Source: Campylobacter sp. RM5004 (lineage in GTDB: Bacteria; Campylobacterota; Campylobacteria; Campylobacterales; Campylobacteraceae). Taken from it: 64,000 nucleotides of DNA. Shown here in pieces: positions 17,940 to 26,251 of the stretch; positions within the stretch are counted from its first letter, which is position 1; every line of letters starts with the position of its first letter. The DNA is taken from assembly GCF_022369455.1 (NCBI RefSeq), contig NZ_CP059599.1, positions 648,409-712,408 of the forward strand, read 5' to 3'. A program made the translations under genes and the position numbers. The notes beneath the pieces are model-generated. The model was given only the letters and a program-made list of their open reading frames with translations, had not been told where the DNA came from and ran no database searches.

Positions 17940-17979
17940 GAAGAGCGTGTGCGTGGCTCACGCCACGCCCACTCTCTTC
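17940..17979. other. GC-rich hairpin between secretin and replication genes
   Basis: Outer arms GAAGAGCGTG and CACTCTCTTC (one mismatch) enclose a perfect 7-bp stem GCGTGGC/GCCACGC with loop TCAC. It stands out in a very AT-rich element. Ff phages carry their origin and packaging hairpins in the intergenic region before gene II, the same place as here. It may equally be a terminator for the morphogenesis operon. Confidence 0.6.
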
Positions 17980-17985
17980 TGTCTT

Positions 17986-19191
17986 TTATTCTAATTTTTC
18001 GGCATTTTCTTCATCGTTTAAATACTCAATAGTTATTAAAAGCGTAGTTTTTAAATTGTTTTTAGTTTTTGCTGAGAATAAGTATTTTAGAACCGGAATA
18101 TCTTTTAATAAAGGAATACCCACTCTTGTATCATACTCGGTATTTTTATTAATACCGCTCAAAACAAGAATTTGATTTTTATATAAAGTATAAGAGCCAT
18201 TGAGAGTTTTTTTAGTCGTTTTTGGTGTTAGGCTATTGTTGTCTATAATGTCCTCTATACTTATATTTAAATCAAAATCTATTTTATTATTTAAAATTAG
18301 TGGCTTTATATCTATTTTTAAGCCGACGTCCTTATAAGTGAAAGTATTGCTTTCGGTTTTATTTGAACTTTCTATCGTTTCGGATTTAGTTAAGTAGGGT
18401 ATGTTTTCAACGATTGAAAAAGTAGTATTTACATTATTTTTAATGGTTAAAAATGGACTTGCTTTAATTTTTGTTATGTTCTTTTCGCTAAGAAAATCAA
18501 TAAAAGAATAAAAGCTTTTATTTGAATTTATAAGTGAGCTTTCATTACTAGCACTAAATAAGTTCAAGTAAGCTTTTAGATTTACGCTATCAATTATTTT
18601 AGTTAAAGATTTATATTTTATGCCTTTTGAAATCAAATCAGAATAATTTGTTTCGCTAATAGTGATTTTTAATGTAGCAGTTTTTAAGACTTCATCATTT
18701 TTTGAAATCTCATTTTTTAGAAAAAAGTAATCTTCATCTTTGCATAAAAATATAATAGTGTTTGTAGTTTCTATATAATCAACGATTTTTACTTCATTTT
18801 TTATATTATCTTTATTTGCGCTTGGCTGATTAGAATTATATAAATCTATTATTTTTTTAACATACTTATAAGAATTGTTTTTAAGCTTGATTGAGCGTAA
18901 TTTTACGAAATTATCGTATTTTTCATTTATATAATCAATATAATAATAATTCTTGAATTTTAAAAGTTTTAATGATTTAGATTTTAAGATTTTTTCAAAA
19001 TCATTTATATTTAAATCATCTAGCTTTTTTTGATAAATTATGTAAATGTTTTCATCTTTTAATTTATCATTTAAAATAAATGTAGTGTTAGATTTTACTT
19101 TGAATAGGTCTATAAAATCAACTAAACTAAGCCTAATATTCTCAGCATTTAAGCTAATTAATAAAGTTAAAACTAGAGTTATTTTTTTCAT
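17986..19191 (-). CDS. Secretin (pIV-like outer-membrane export channel)
   Basis: 401 residues with a signal peptide (MKKITLVLTLLISLNA) and a C-terminal secretin domain ending in the diagnostic GIPLLKDIPVLKYLF. It is expected to form the outer-membrane pore for phage extrusion. It overlaps the zot 3' end by 38 nt. Having its own secretin means the phage need not borrow a host channel, unlike CTXphi. Confidence 0.88.
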   Translation of the reverse strand: MKKITLVLTLLISLNAENIRLSLVDFIDLFKVKSNTTFILNDKLKDENIYIIYQKKLDDLNINDFEKILKSKSLKLLKFKNYYYIDYINEKYDNFVKLRSIKLKNNSYKYVKKIIDLYNSNQPSANKDNIKNEVKIVDYIETTNTIIFLCKDEDYFFLKNEISKNDEVLKTATLKITISETNYSDLISKGIKYKSLTKIIDSVNLKAYLNLFSASNESSLINSNKSFYSFIDFLSEKNITKIKASPFLTIKNNVNTTFSIVENIPYLTKSETIESSNKTESNTFTYKDVGLKIDIKPLILNNKIDFDLNISIEDIIDNNSLTPKTTKKTLNGSYTLYKNQILVLSGINKNTEYDTRVGIPLLKDIPVLKYLFSAKTKNNLKTTLLITIEYLNDEENAEKLE

Positions 19192-20290
19192 TAGTATTTC
19201 CTTTCTTTTTTAAGTTTTTAAAAATTTCGTAATCGTAAATTAAATTGAATTTGAGTGTGTTTTGATTAGAGTTTTCAATATTAAAATAAAGATATTGAGA
19301 ACTTTCTGTAATATATTTAAAAGTAAGATAAGGGATATAATATTCATCGTTTATAATGCAAGTTTTTTCATATAAGCATATAACTTCATAAAAATATAAA
19401 TTAGAATAATTAGTTTTATTAATTTGTATGTTTTCATTAATATTAAAATCGTTTTGAAATTCATTTTTATTGTTTTGAATATTAGTGCTTTTTTGAGAAT
19501 TTATATTTTTAGTAGTTTCATTTGCTTTATCATTATTATTTAATAAAAACATAAAGCCCTTAAAAAGAAAAAATGTAACTATAAAAAGAAAAATTGAAAA
19601 TTTTATGAACCTATTAACAATACTTTTTGAGTTATTTTTCGCTCCACTTGTATATAATGCAAAAACTTCATTTTTTGCAGGAAGTGAGAAATTACCAACA
19701 ATGTCTTTTTGATACATTCTATAAGATAGATATTGTCTATATTTAAATACTTTTGTATTGATTTTTTTGGCATTTGGTAAGGCTTGGAAAAAGAATTCAG
19801 CTATTGTTTTGAATTTAGTTTCAACTAATGCCAAATCTTGAGTAATCATATAAATATCAATAAACAAATGTCTATGATAAGTAAAAAACCAAATTAAAAC
19901 TTCATCTTCTTTATCGTAAAAATTGTGGCATTCATCTATGATAAATAAAGAATTAAATATTTTAAATTCTTTTGCTTTTTCAATTAAAGTTTTATCATCT
20001 GCATTATTTAAATGAAGAGAATATAAGATTTTTAATTTTTCATAGATTATATCGTGTTCGTATAATTTTATTTTATCGCATATTGAGAAATTAAACTCAT
20101 TTATATTTGTATAGCAATAATCATAAGTTCTAACTTCTTCTTTAGCTCCAAATAAAAAAGAAAATAAGCCTTTTTTATCTTCTTTTTTGCTTTCGTTTTT
20201 AATAGGCTCAATGAAAGATTTATATAGACCATAAACTGAGTAGTATGTTTTGCCTGAACCAGGAATACCCGTAACAAAAGAAATAGACAT
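19154..20290 (-). CDS. zot: Zot / pI-family assembly ATPase
   Basis: 378 residues. Walker A GIPGSGKT is at residues 7-14 and a Walker B-like LFIIDECHNFY lies near 128-138; one transmembrane helix (FSIFLFIVTFFLFKGFMFLL) divides the cytoplasmic ATPase from a periplasmic tail. It powers filamentous phage assembly at the inner membrane. Zot homologues in C. concisus prophages have been studied as possible epithelial-barrier toxins, but toxin activity cannot be read from this sequence. The start overlaps the upstream stop (TAATG). Confidence 0.92.
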   Translation of the reverse strand: MSISFVTGIPGSGKTYYSVYGLYKSFIEPIKNESKKEDKKGLFSFLFGAKEEVRTYDYCYTNINEFNFSICDKIKLYEHDIIYEKLKILYSLHLNNADDKTLIEKAKEFKIFNSLFIIDECHNFYDKEDEVLIWFFTYHRHLFIDIYMITQDLALVETKFKTIAEFFFQALPNAKKINTKVFKYRQYLSYRMYQKDIVGNFSLPAKNEVFALYTSGAKNNSKSIVNRFIKFSIFLFIVTFFLFKGFMFLLNNNDKANETTKNINSQKSTNIQNNKNEFQNDFNINENIQINKTNYSNLYFYEVICLYEKTCIINDEYYIPYLTFKYITESSQYLYFNIENSNQNTLKFNLIYDYEIFKNLKKKGNTNEKNNSSFNFIN

Positions 20291-20817
20291 TATAAATCCT
20301 TATCTTTTAAATGTGGAAAAAACTTATTAGAATTATTAATTTTACGCTCTAAAAAACCACCAAAACTAGAAATATTAACGTGTTCAATAGCTTTCATATA
20401 AGTCTGATTAATAAGATAATAAACAAATAAGCAACCACGGATAACTGAACCTTTAAAAATAAAAAGATAAATAGGAAAAACAATCTCAACAACAAAAATT
20501 AAAGGTGGTAAAACAACATTTTTAAAAGCAATTAAAAAAGGATTGTAATGTAAATTATTAGGGTTATTTAAATCATTATTTAAGTAATCAATAACTAAAT
20601 GATAAAAATTAATCAATGTTTTTAAAAGAGTAAAAGCCAAATTTATATAAGAAATAACAATATAAAGAAAAAAAGCAACAAAAATAAATTTAAGAAAAAA
20701 AGAACCCGCTTTATTTAATATACCTAAACCAGTATTACCAACAAAAACTTCCAAAGTAGCTGAATGATTATCATAAGCTCTTTTTATAAAATTAAAAAAA
20801 TTAGATATACCACCCAT
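20290..20817 (-). CDS. pVI-like minor coat / membrane protein
   Basis: 175 residues with three hydrophobic segments (about 40-60, 100-122 and 125-140). Size, topology and position between the adsorption protein and Zot match gene VI of Ff phages, which caps the virion end together with pIII. The assignment rests on synteny. Confidence 0.62.
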   Translation of the reverse strand: MGGISNFFNFIKRAYDNHSATLEVFVGNTGLGILNKAGSFFLKFIFVAFFLYIVISYINLAFTLLKTLINFYHLVIDYLNNDLNNPNNLHYNPFLIAFKNVVLPPLIFVVEIVFPIYLFIFKGSVIRGCLFVYYLINQTYMKAIEHVNISSFGGFLERKINNSNKFFPHLKDKDL

Positions 20818-20832
20818 TTAAACTCCTTTTAT

Positions 20833-23004
20833 TTATTTAAAAAATTTAATACTTAATTTATATATTGATTTCAAAGCAAGAAGTAAAAAAATAAGTTTGA
20901 AAATATTGTGTAAAATAGGATATGTAGGCTCAAGCTCTTTACATATATCATAAGTTCCATTAACACTATAACTATCAGTAATATTTAAAGAATATTTTTC
21001 GGGACAAGAATTGACAAAATTATATTTATTAATTTCTTTAAGTTCTAAATTATTAGTAAAATCAACAATTTCTTTAATGTTTTTAAAAGATTTTTCAAAT
21101 AAATCTACATATTCATTTAATGGAATGTTACTTAAAATATTATCTGCTTTTTTAATTTGCTCTTCGTATTTATCTAATTTTATCTCTTTTAAATCATCAC
21201 TAAATTTAATAGTATCATCTAACTTAATATTTATATCATCAACTTTAACTTTTACATTTACATCTAAAGAGCCATTATTGTTTTTAATCTCCGTTGAAGT
21301 ATTAGGAGTAGTTGTAATAGTAGTAGTTGTTTCATCTTTATTACTTACGCTAGTATTTGTGCTTGTTTCTGTGCTATTTGAAGTGCTTGTATTTGTATCA
21401 TTTTTAACATCTGTATTAGTATTTGTTGAAGTGCTTGTATTTGTATCATTTTTAACATCTGTATTAGTATTTGTTGAAGTGCTTGTATTTGTATCATTTT
21501 TAACATCTGTATTAGTATTTGTTGAAGTGCTTGTATTTGTGCTTGTTTCTGTGCTATTTGAAGTGCTTGTGTTAGTAGAATTATAAGAGCCATAATGAAC
21601 TTTATTAATAGGTAGTTCTTTTGGTGTTGTGTATCTTCTTTCAGCGTTAAATACTAGATTTAGATTTTCGTAAAAGTCTTCTTTACTTCTAGCATTATTT
21701 AAAGCACTTATAATGTCGTATTCTAAATTAGTATCCATTAATTTATTATCTTCTAAGAATTTTGAATACTCGCTATTAAAATTAGGATTATCATTTTTTT
21801 TAGGAACTTGAATGAGTGCGTTTTCATCTTTGTTTCTGAATAAGTTCTCTATAGGATTATAATTTATTTCATCTTGAAGCCTTGTTTTTAATTCTTTATA
21901 ATCTTTATCATATTTAGATAGATTAAATAATTCATTGATTTGTTCTTCTTTGCTTTCATAATATGCAGCTCTTTCTAATTTTTCATAACTTTGAACTTCT
22001 TCTTTGCTTAATCTTTCTAAGTCTTTAATATTTCTTTCAAGTTCTAAAAAATCTTTACTTGTTAAATCACTAGCTCTTTTTATAGAATTTGAATTAACTA
22101 ATTTTTGATTAACACTTTTTAAGTCTTTAATAGAACAAAAAGAACTAACGCCTAGCTTATTATCATAAAGCTTAACATTACCACGAGAACAACCTATTTC
22201 ACAAGCAACATTAATTGCATTTCCTAAATTAGATGGTTTAAAAATACTTAATATAGAACTAGAGCCATACGCAAGTAAATCAAAAAATCCTTTTTTTGAA
22301 AATTTGTTTTGATTTTTTATAGTTTTTAAAGCATTGTAATTTTTAACATTTGAAGAGCCACCAAGAAAGCTACCTTTATTGTTTTTCTTGCAGACCATAT
22401 CCATACGACTATCAAAATCCATTTCGCTCAAAAGGTCTAAATCATTACTTATAATGTCTAATTCTTCATTTGATTTATCTAAGTTTAAAGAGTAATTAGG
22501 AGTATAGCAGTCAGTCACTTTAGTATAAACAATACGAGCAGTTTTATTGCAATAACGAGAACTTGAAAAACAAGCATAACCGCCCCTATAATAATTATCG
22601 CACTCAAATATTTTAAAATCTTTATAATATACATTACATAAATCTTCTGTATTTGAATAATAGCGAACTACATCTTTTAAGTTTTCGTGATTAATAATAT
22701 TAGATACATTCAACAAGTTATAATCAACATAAGAACAATAATCCCAAAGGCTAGGATTTTGTAAGCATTCTGAAGCTTCATTGTAAGAGCTTGTTTTTAC
22801 TTGATTGTAAAATTCATAAGTAATATTTTTTGTTTTATGATAACAAGCAGTAACACTACCATTATTTATACTGCAAGTATAATTATCATCTTCAGTTAAT
22901 GAAGTAGTTACATTATAATCATTACATTTGCGTATTTCTGTATTTTTTGCATATAAAGATAAATTAAAGAAAACTACAAATGCAAATATAATTTTAGCTT
23001 TCAT
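20833..23004 (-). CDS. pIII-like adsorption protein with Thr/Asn/Ser repeat linker
   Basis: 723 residues: signal peptide (MKAKIIFAFVVFFNLSLYA), a Cys-rich N-terminal region to about residue 165 (many pairs, as in disulfide-rich receptor-binding domains), a charged middle part, a low-complexity Thr/Ser/Asn linker from about residue 475 to 565 made of 48-bp tandem repeats, and a C-terminal membrane helix (IFKLIFLLLALKSIYKL). This matches the domain-linker-anchor plan of filamentous phage pIII. It probably binds a pilus or surface receptor. It is first of the pIII-pVI-Zot-secretin group. Confidence 0.78.
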   Translation of the reverse strand: MKAKIIFAFVVFFNLSLYAKNTEIRKCNDYNVTTSLTEDDNYTCSINNGSVTACYHKTKNITYEFYNQVKTSSYNEASECLQNPSLWDYCSYVDYNLLNVSNIINHENLKDVVRYYSNTEDLCNVYYKDFKIFECDNYYRGGYACFSSSRYCNKTARIVYTKVTDCYTPNYSLNLDKSNEELDIISNDLDLLSEMDFDSRMDMVCKKNNKGSFLGGSSNVKNYNALKTIKNQNKFSKKGFFDLLAYGSSSILSIFKPSNLGNAINVACEIGCSRGNVKLYDNKLGVSSFCSIKDLKSVNQKLVNSNSIKRASDLTSKDFLELERNIKDLERLSKEEVQSYEKLERAAYYESKEEQINELFNLSKYDKDYKELKTRLQDEINYNPIENLFRNKDENALIQVPKKNDNPNFNSEYSKFLEDNKLMDTNLEYDIISALNNARSKEDFYENLNLVFNAERRYTTPKELPINKVHYGSYNSTNTSTSNSTETSTNTSTSTNTNTDVKNDTNTSTSTNTNTDVKNDTNTSTSTNTNTDVKNDTNTSTSNSTETSTNTSVSNKDETTTTITTTPNTSTEIKNNNGSLDVNVKVKVDDINIKLDDTIKFSDDLKEIKLDKYEEQIKKADNILSNIPLNEYVDLFEKSFKNIKEIVDFTNNLELKEINKYNFVNSCPEKYSLNITDSYSVNGTYDICKELEPTYPILHNIFKLIFLLLALKSIYKLSIKFFK
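21380..21523 (-). repeat. Three 48-bp tandem repeats in the adsorption gene
   Basis: The 48-bp unit repeats three times without change and codes for a 16-residue Thr/Asn/Asp/Val/Lys block (core TNTDVKNDTNTSTS). Both sides also carry a further shared 30-bp piece. The length keeps frame, so copy-number change would lengthen or shorten the linker. Confidence 0.9.
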
Positions 23005-23008
23005 AATT

Positions 23009-23131
23009 TCAACCTTTAGAATTAAAAAGTGGTAAGCAAATTAATAAGGGTAGAGCATAGATAATCACATTTATAAAAATACTGAAGAATAAATCAAAGC
23101 TTGCAATATTAGTAATATTATAAATACTCAT
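23009..23131 (-). CDS. Tiny membrane protein (40 aa), virion cap candidate
   Basis: MSIYNITNIASFDLFFSIFI starts a 40-residue protein that is mostly one hydrophobic helix. It starts 2 nt inside the end of the upstream 42-residue gene and ends 5 nt before the adsorption gene. By size and place it resembles pVII/pIX minor coat proteins. Confidence 0.62.
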   Translation of the reverse strand: MSIYNITNIASFDLFFSIFINVIIYALPLLICLPLFNSKG

Positions 23132-23132
23132 A

Positions 23133-23261
23133 TTAGCCCCTTGTAAATAAAAATATAATTATTTGAAATAGACAAAAGCCTAAAAGAACAGCAGTAAGCG
23201 ACATCAAGAAATTAAATTGTTCTAATGATAAGTTAAGAGCTTGTATATCTATTTCTATCAT
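23133..23261 (-). CDS. Tiny membrane protein (42 aa), virion cap candidate
   Basis: 42 residues: an acidic N-terminus (MIEIDIQALNLSLEQ) followed by one hydrophobic helix and a basic end (FTRG). ATGA overlap with the upstream gene. The charge pattern resembles filamentous phage coat proteins. Confidence 0.62.
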   Translation of the reverse strand: MIEIDIQALNLSLEQFNFLMSLTAVLLGFCLFQIIIFLFTRG

Positions 23262-23377
23262 TTGAATAATCCTTTTATATATGAAAAAATAAAAATAGAA
23301 AATTTAGCAATTATGCAAATTGCAAGGATTGAATTAAAACAAACTATTAAAAAGCTTAAATCAAAATTATAAATCAT
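23258..23377 (-). CDS. Tiny membrane protein (39 aa), virion cap candidate
   Basis: 39 residues, one hydrophobic helix (FLIVCFNSILAICIIAKFSI) and a basic C-terminus. It is preceded by the phage's usual GAAAGGAT ribosome site. First of three overlapping tiny genes between the coat terminator and the adsorption gene, the place of genes VII and IX, though the order differs from Ff. Confidence 0.6.
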   Translation of the reverse strand: MIYNFDLSFLIVCFNSILAICIIAKFSIFIFSYIKGLFK

Positions 23378-23506
23378 TCTAATTTTTATCCTTTCTTGTT
23401 TTTGGTTCTTAAAGTTATTTGAAATAACTATTACTTAAAGCTTTTAAATATTTTTTAGACTTATTTAGCTTTAAGATTTAAGTAATAGCTATTAATTAAA
23501 AAAATA

Positions 23507-23610
23507 GGGTGGGTTGCCACCCACACGGGCGACTGAACGCCCTATTAATTGTTTTTTCGTGCTTTTTTTTTATGGATAAAAAAAAGACACGAAAAAACGG
23601 GGCGTTCAGT
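23507..23610 (-). terminator. Compound hairpin after the major coat gene
   Basis: Two structures lie here. A small one pairs GGGTGG (23507-23512) with CCACCC (23517-23522). A very long one pairs 23532-23542 with 23600-23610, then 23551-23561 with 23588-23598, then C plus eight T with eight A plus G, with a 7-nt loop. About 31 base pairs form. Position just after the coat gene is that of the strong terminator after gene VIII in Ff phages. 23378-23506 holds ribosome sites and a 17-nt palindrome at 23413-23429 but no gene. Confidence 0.75.
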
Positions 23611-23632
23611 GTTTCAGAAAATACAAAAAGTA

Positions 23633-23854
23633 TTATCTAAACATTGCAATAGCTTTTTTAATAGCCCAAACAACCGTAACAGCACCAACAACTACACCAA
23701 CAGCAGAATAAAAGAATAACATTTCAACTGAGCCACCAAAGCCACTAGTTTCATTAAAAGTTACAGCAGCTTGAGCTGAACTAGCAAATAAACTTGTTAA
23801 ACCTATAACACCTAAAATCTTGTTTTTACTTAAAAAATTCTTAACTTTTTTCAT
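23633..23854 (-). CDS. Major coat protein (pVIII-like)
   Basis: 73 residues from the ATG at 23854, chosen because GGAG lies 6 nt upstream (a further in-frame ATG at 23866 overlaps that site). Signal peptide MKKVKNFLSKNK...SSAQA is cut after about residue 29, leaving a 44-residue mature protein with acidic residues first, one hydrophobic helix and a basic tail (IKKAIAMFR), the standard plan of a filamentous phage coat. Followed at once by a strong terminator. Confidence 0.88.
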   Translation of the reverse strand: MKKVKNFLSKNKILGVIGLTSLFASSAQAAVTFNETSGFGGSVEMLFFYSAVGVVVGAVTVVWAIKKAIAMFR

Positions 23855-23901
23855 AATAAACTCCATAAATTAAATAAAATTAAATCTTTTTTTTTAGCTT
23901 G

Positions 23902-23967
23902 CAAACTAAATTAAACACTCGTAAAAAGAGTGCTTAAGTTAGTTTGTGTAGTCAATCAAGACTACAC
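23902..23967 (-). other. Paired hairpins between the DNA-binding gene and the coat gene
   Basis: CAAACTAA/TTAGTTTG encloses CACTC/GAGTG (23902-23946), followed by GTGTAGTC/GACTACAC with a 6-nt loop (23946-23967). They sit between two genes of one operon and could give partial termination or mRNA processing so that the coat gene is made in larger amount. The link to expression is inferred. Confidence 0.5.
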
Positions 23968-23972
23968 AGCTT

Positions 23973-24353
23973 TTATTTTTTAGAATTTAAAATCTTCATT
24001 AATTCATCATAAGACATATCTATATTTACAGAGTATTCGTTGTTTTGATATGTAGGCAAAGAACCATTTAAAACTAAAGATTTATTTGTTTTAAAATAAT
24101 TCTTAAAAGACATTGCTAACATTCCCGCATCGCTATCAGATAAGCAAGGGATTTTAAATGTAAGACTAGTTTCTTTAGTATCAGTAAAATTAGTTTTTTC
24201 ATTAAAAACTTCATAAACATTTCTACAAGATAAACGCACACTTGCGTTATACTTTAAGCCGGTTTGCTGAATTACACCACTACCACTTGAGCGAACTAAA
24301 CAAGAGTTAAAAACTTCATAATTTACCTTAAATTCTTCTTTTATAATTTCCAT
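23973..24353 (-). CDS. Small prophage protein, candidate ssDNA-binding protein (pV-like)
   Basis: 126 residues, soluble, no signal, mixed beta-type composition with basic and aromatic residues. Its place directly before the major coat gene is that of gene V (ssDNA-binding, replication switch) in Ff phages. I see no sequence signature that proves this. Confidence 0.5.
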   Translation of the reverse strand: MEIIKEEFKVNYEVFNSCLVRSSGSGVIQQTGLKYNASVRLSCRNVYEVFNEKTNFTDTKETSLTFKIPCLSDSDAGMLAMSFKNYFKTNKSLVLNGSLPTYQNNEYSVNIDMSYDELMKILNSKK

Positions 24354-24371
24354 AATAATCTCCTTTTTTTT

Positions 24372-24833
24372 TTAATTTTCAAATTTCAAAAATTTTTCTT
24401 TATTAATAAGAATAAAATAATCATTAAACAATTCAATAAGATTTTCATATTTTAAAAATACATTAAGCTCTAATGTAAGACAATAAGTGTTTCCTTTTGT
24501 TTCAAGCACAAAGCTATCTACAAAATTAGAATTAGAAACTTTTTTAAATAAATTTTCATCATAGTCTTTTCTTAAAATAACAATTTTTAAAAAATGTTTG
24601 AGACTACATTCTTCTGATTTTTTAGTATAAGAATGCTTAGAATATAAACTAAAATCATAATGAGTAATATACTCTTCATCTTCATAAAAAATTCTAAAAT
24701 ATTCTGTTTTAGTTTCGCAACTAAAATAAAAATTATTAAAAATACAATAATAAAGAGAATTAAATTCACAGAATTTATCAAGCTTTAAATAAAATTCTAA
24801 ACTCTTTAAAAAATTAAAGTTACAAACTTCCAT
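24372..24833 (-). CDS. Unknown prophage protein
   Basis: 153 residues from the ATG at 24833, supported by AAAGGA 7 nt upstream; an upstream in-frame ATG would add an improbable Lys-rich stretch. Rich in Phe, Tyr, Glu and Lys; not recognised. First gene of the leftward phage operon. It could be an early replication or regulatory protein by position only. Confidence 0.55.
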   Translation of the reverse strand: MEVCNFNFLKSLEFYLKLDKFCEFNSLYYCIFNNFYFSCETKTEYFRIFYEDEEYITHYDFSLYSKHSYTKKSEECSLKHFLKIVILRKDYDENLFKKVSNSNFVDSFVLETKGNTYCLTLELNVFLKYENLIELFNDYFILINKEKFLKFEN

Positions 24834-25108
24834 TTTTTTATCCTTTCTTTTTTTTATTACCTTTCTTTTTGTTTTTTTTTTAAAGTGCAAGCAAAGAAAG
24901 GATTTTAAACTTGCACTAAAATAGATTTAAAGTAATTTAAAAAATTATTTCAAACTATTTGAATATATAATATTAAAATATTTTTAAAAAGTCAATACTA
25001 TTTTAAAAATATTTGAAAAAATACTTTAATTAATGTATTTACAAAATAATATTTTTTAAATATAGAATAATTTAAAATTATTTGAAACTATTTTTTAAAA
25101 GATTTAAA
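24834..25108. promoter_or_regulatory. Divergent control region of the prophage
   Basis: About 275 bp with no gene, between the leftward structural operon and the rightward regulator. It contains operator-like repeats of ATTTGAA/TTCAAAT, including the palindrome ATTTCAAACTATTTGAAT near 24946-24963 and a further ATTTGAAACTAT near 25079-25090. The HTH protein next door is the likely ligand. Confidence 0.5.
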
Positions 25109-25348
25109 ATGACTAATGGAGAACTAAGTAAAAGATTAAATATAACTCATCAAACATTGTGTAATTGGAAAACATCAAAACCATTGCTTTATGAAATTCT
25201 GATGGCTTATAAAGACAATAAAACAAATGCGGAAAGCAATCTAATAAATGAAATAATAGACAATCTAAAAAAATTAAGTGAAAAAGAACAAGAAAAAATA
25301 CTACTTGAAATAAAACTAAAAATCATAAACAAAGAGCTTGGAGAATGA
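25109..25348 (+). CDS. HTH phage regulator
   Basis: 79 residues from the ATG at 25109 (a TTG at 25082 would add 9 residues). MTNGELSKRLNITHQTLCNW is a helix-turn-helix like small phage repressors, followed by a charged helical tail. Its stop overlaps the nuclease start (ATGA), so the two genes are coupled. It is divergent from the phage structural operon, which suggests it controls lysogeny. Confidence 0.7.
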   Translation: MTNGELSKRLNITHQTLCNWKTSKPLLYEILMAYKDNKTNAESNLINEIIDNLKKLSEKEQEKILLEIKLKIINKELGE

Positions 25349-26112
25349 CAACTTTTATAATAATATTGACTATTGGTATTTTTTACATAGCTATGACTAA
25401 ATATGGATTAGAAGAACATAGTATTTTAAAGCTAAAACCAAAAATGGGGCAAATATTAATAAAAAAGAGTTTTAGAGAAAGACTAAAAAAAGAAGTAGAA
25501 GAAGAATTAACTATAAAAATAGAAAAGAGATTAAGAGAAGAAATATTAAAAGAATATAAAGAAAGATACAAAAACATAAAAGAAGAAATAAAATTTGATT
25601 TAATAAATAAAGGCGAATATTACAATACAAATTATGAAGTAGCATTATATAAACAAAAATTACAAAAATTAGAAGAAGAAAACAAAGAGCTAAAAGCAAA
25701 ATTAAATCAACAAAAAGAAAATTATAAAAACTACCTTAAAAATAAAGAAGAAAATATCAAAAAAGGTCAAGAATACGAGTATAAAATAAAATGCTATTTT
25801 GAGAACTTAGGATATAGTGTATATCCTAATGGATATATTAAAGGTAAAAAAGATAAAGGGGTTGATTTAATAGCTTATAAAAATAATGAAGTGCATTTAA
25901 TACAATGTAAATGTTATAAATATCCACCAAAGCAAGAATTAATAAGAAAATTTGTAGGAGATTGTGAAATATACATTAAAAACAACAAAAATAAATTAAA
26001 TAACAAAACTATATATAAAAATTTTATAACGAGTTGTAAAGAAAAAGATTATGGAGTTATAAAATTTTTAGAAGAAAATAAAAATATAATTGATTATTTA
26101 ATAATTAAATAA
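25345..26112 (+). CDS. Membrane-anchored Mrr-like nuclease, prophage copy
   Basis: 255 residues: N-terminal membrane helix (FIIILTIGIFYIAMT), a long coiled coil (about residues 35-145) and a C-terminal Mrr-type restriction fold with GYSVYPNGYIKGKKDKGVDLIA and HLIQCKCYK, giving the Asp and QxK catalytic pattern of PD-(D/E)xK Mrr enzymes. It overlaps the HTH gene, forming a regulator-nuclease operon in the prophage. A likely role is excluding other phages or cleaving incoming DNA at the membrane. A near-identical copy lies at 26811-27578. Confidence 0.78.
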   Translation: MTTFIIILTIGIFYIAMTKYGLEEHSILKLKPKMGQILIKKSFRERLKKEVEEELTIKIEKRLREEILKEYKERYKNIKEEIKFDLINKGEYYNTNYEVALYKQKLQKLEEENKELKAKLNQQKENYKNYLKNKEENIKKGQEYEYKIKCYFENLGYSVYPNGYIKGKKDKGVDLIAYKNNEVHLIQCKCYKYPPKQELIRKFVGDCEIYIKNNKNKLNNKTIYKNFITSCKEKDYGVIKFLEENKNIIDYLIIK

Positions 26113-26191
26113 ATAAAAATTAAGCTTATTAAATATATAATAAAATGTTTTTAAGTTTCTTGCCACTAATAATAGAAGTGTAAGGAATTTT

Positions 26192-26251
26192 ATGGATAGA
26201 ATATTATTAATCATATTAATTTTAATAATACTATCTAGTAAATTATACTAG
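26192..26251 (+). CDS. 19-residue hydrophobic peptide (type I toxin-like)
   Basis: MDRILLIILILIILSSKLY, preceded by AAGGAA 8 nt upstream and a TATAAT box at 26136-26141, and ending inside a perfect terminator hairpin. So a very small gene has its own promoter, ribosome site and terminator. The composition resembles membrane-acting type I toxins. On the opposite strand TAGTATAAT (complement of the 26242-26250 area) is a possible promoter for an antisense RNA. No family match can be claimed. Confidence 0.5.
   Translation: MDRILLIILILIILSSKLY

Noticed and set aside
21011..21593. Open frames on the plus strand and in a second minus frame over the adsorption gene repeats
   Set aside because: They arise from the repeat composition; the 723-residue frame has signal peptide, anchor and operon context.
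24372..24890. N-terminal Lys-rich extension of the first leftward phage gene
   Set aside because: The ribosome site AAAGGA lies inside it, pointing to the ATG at 24833.
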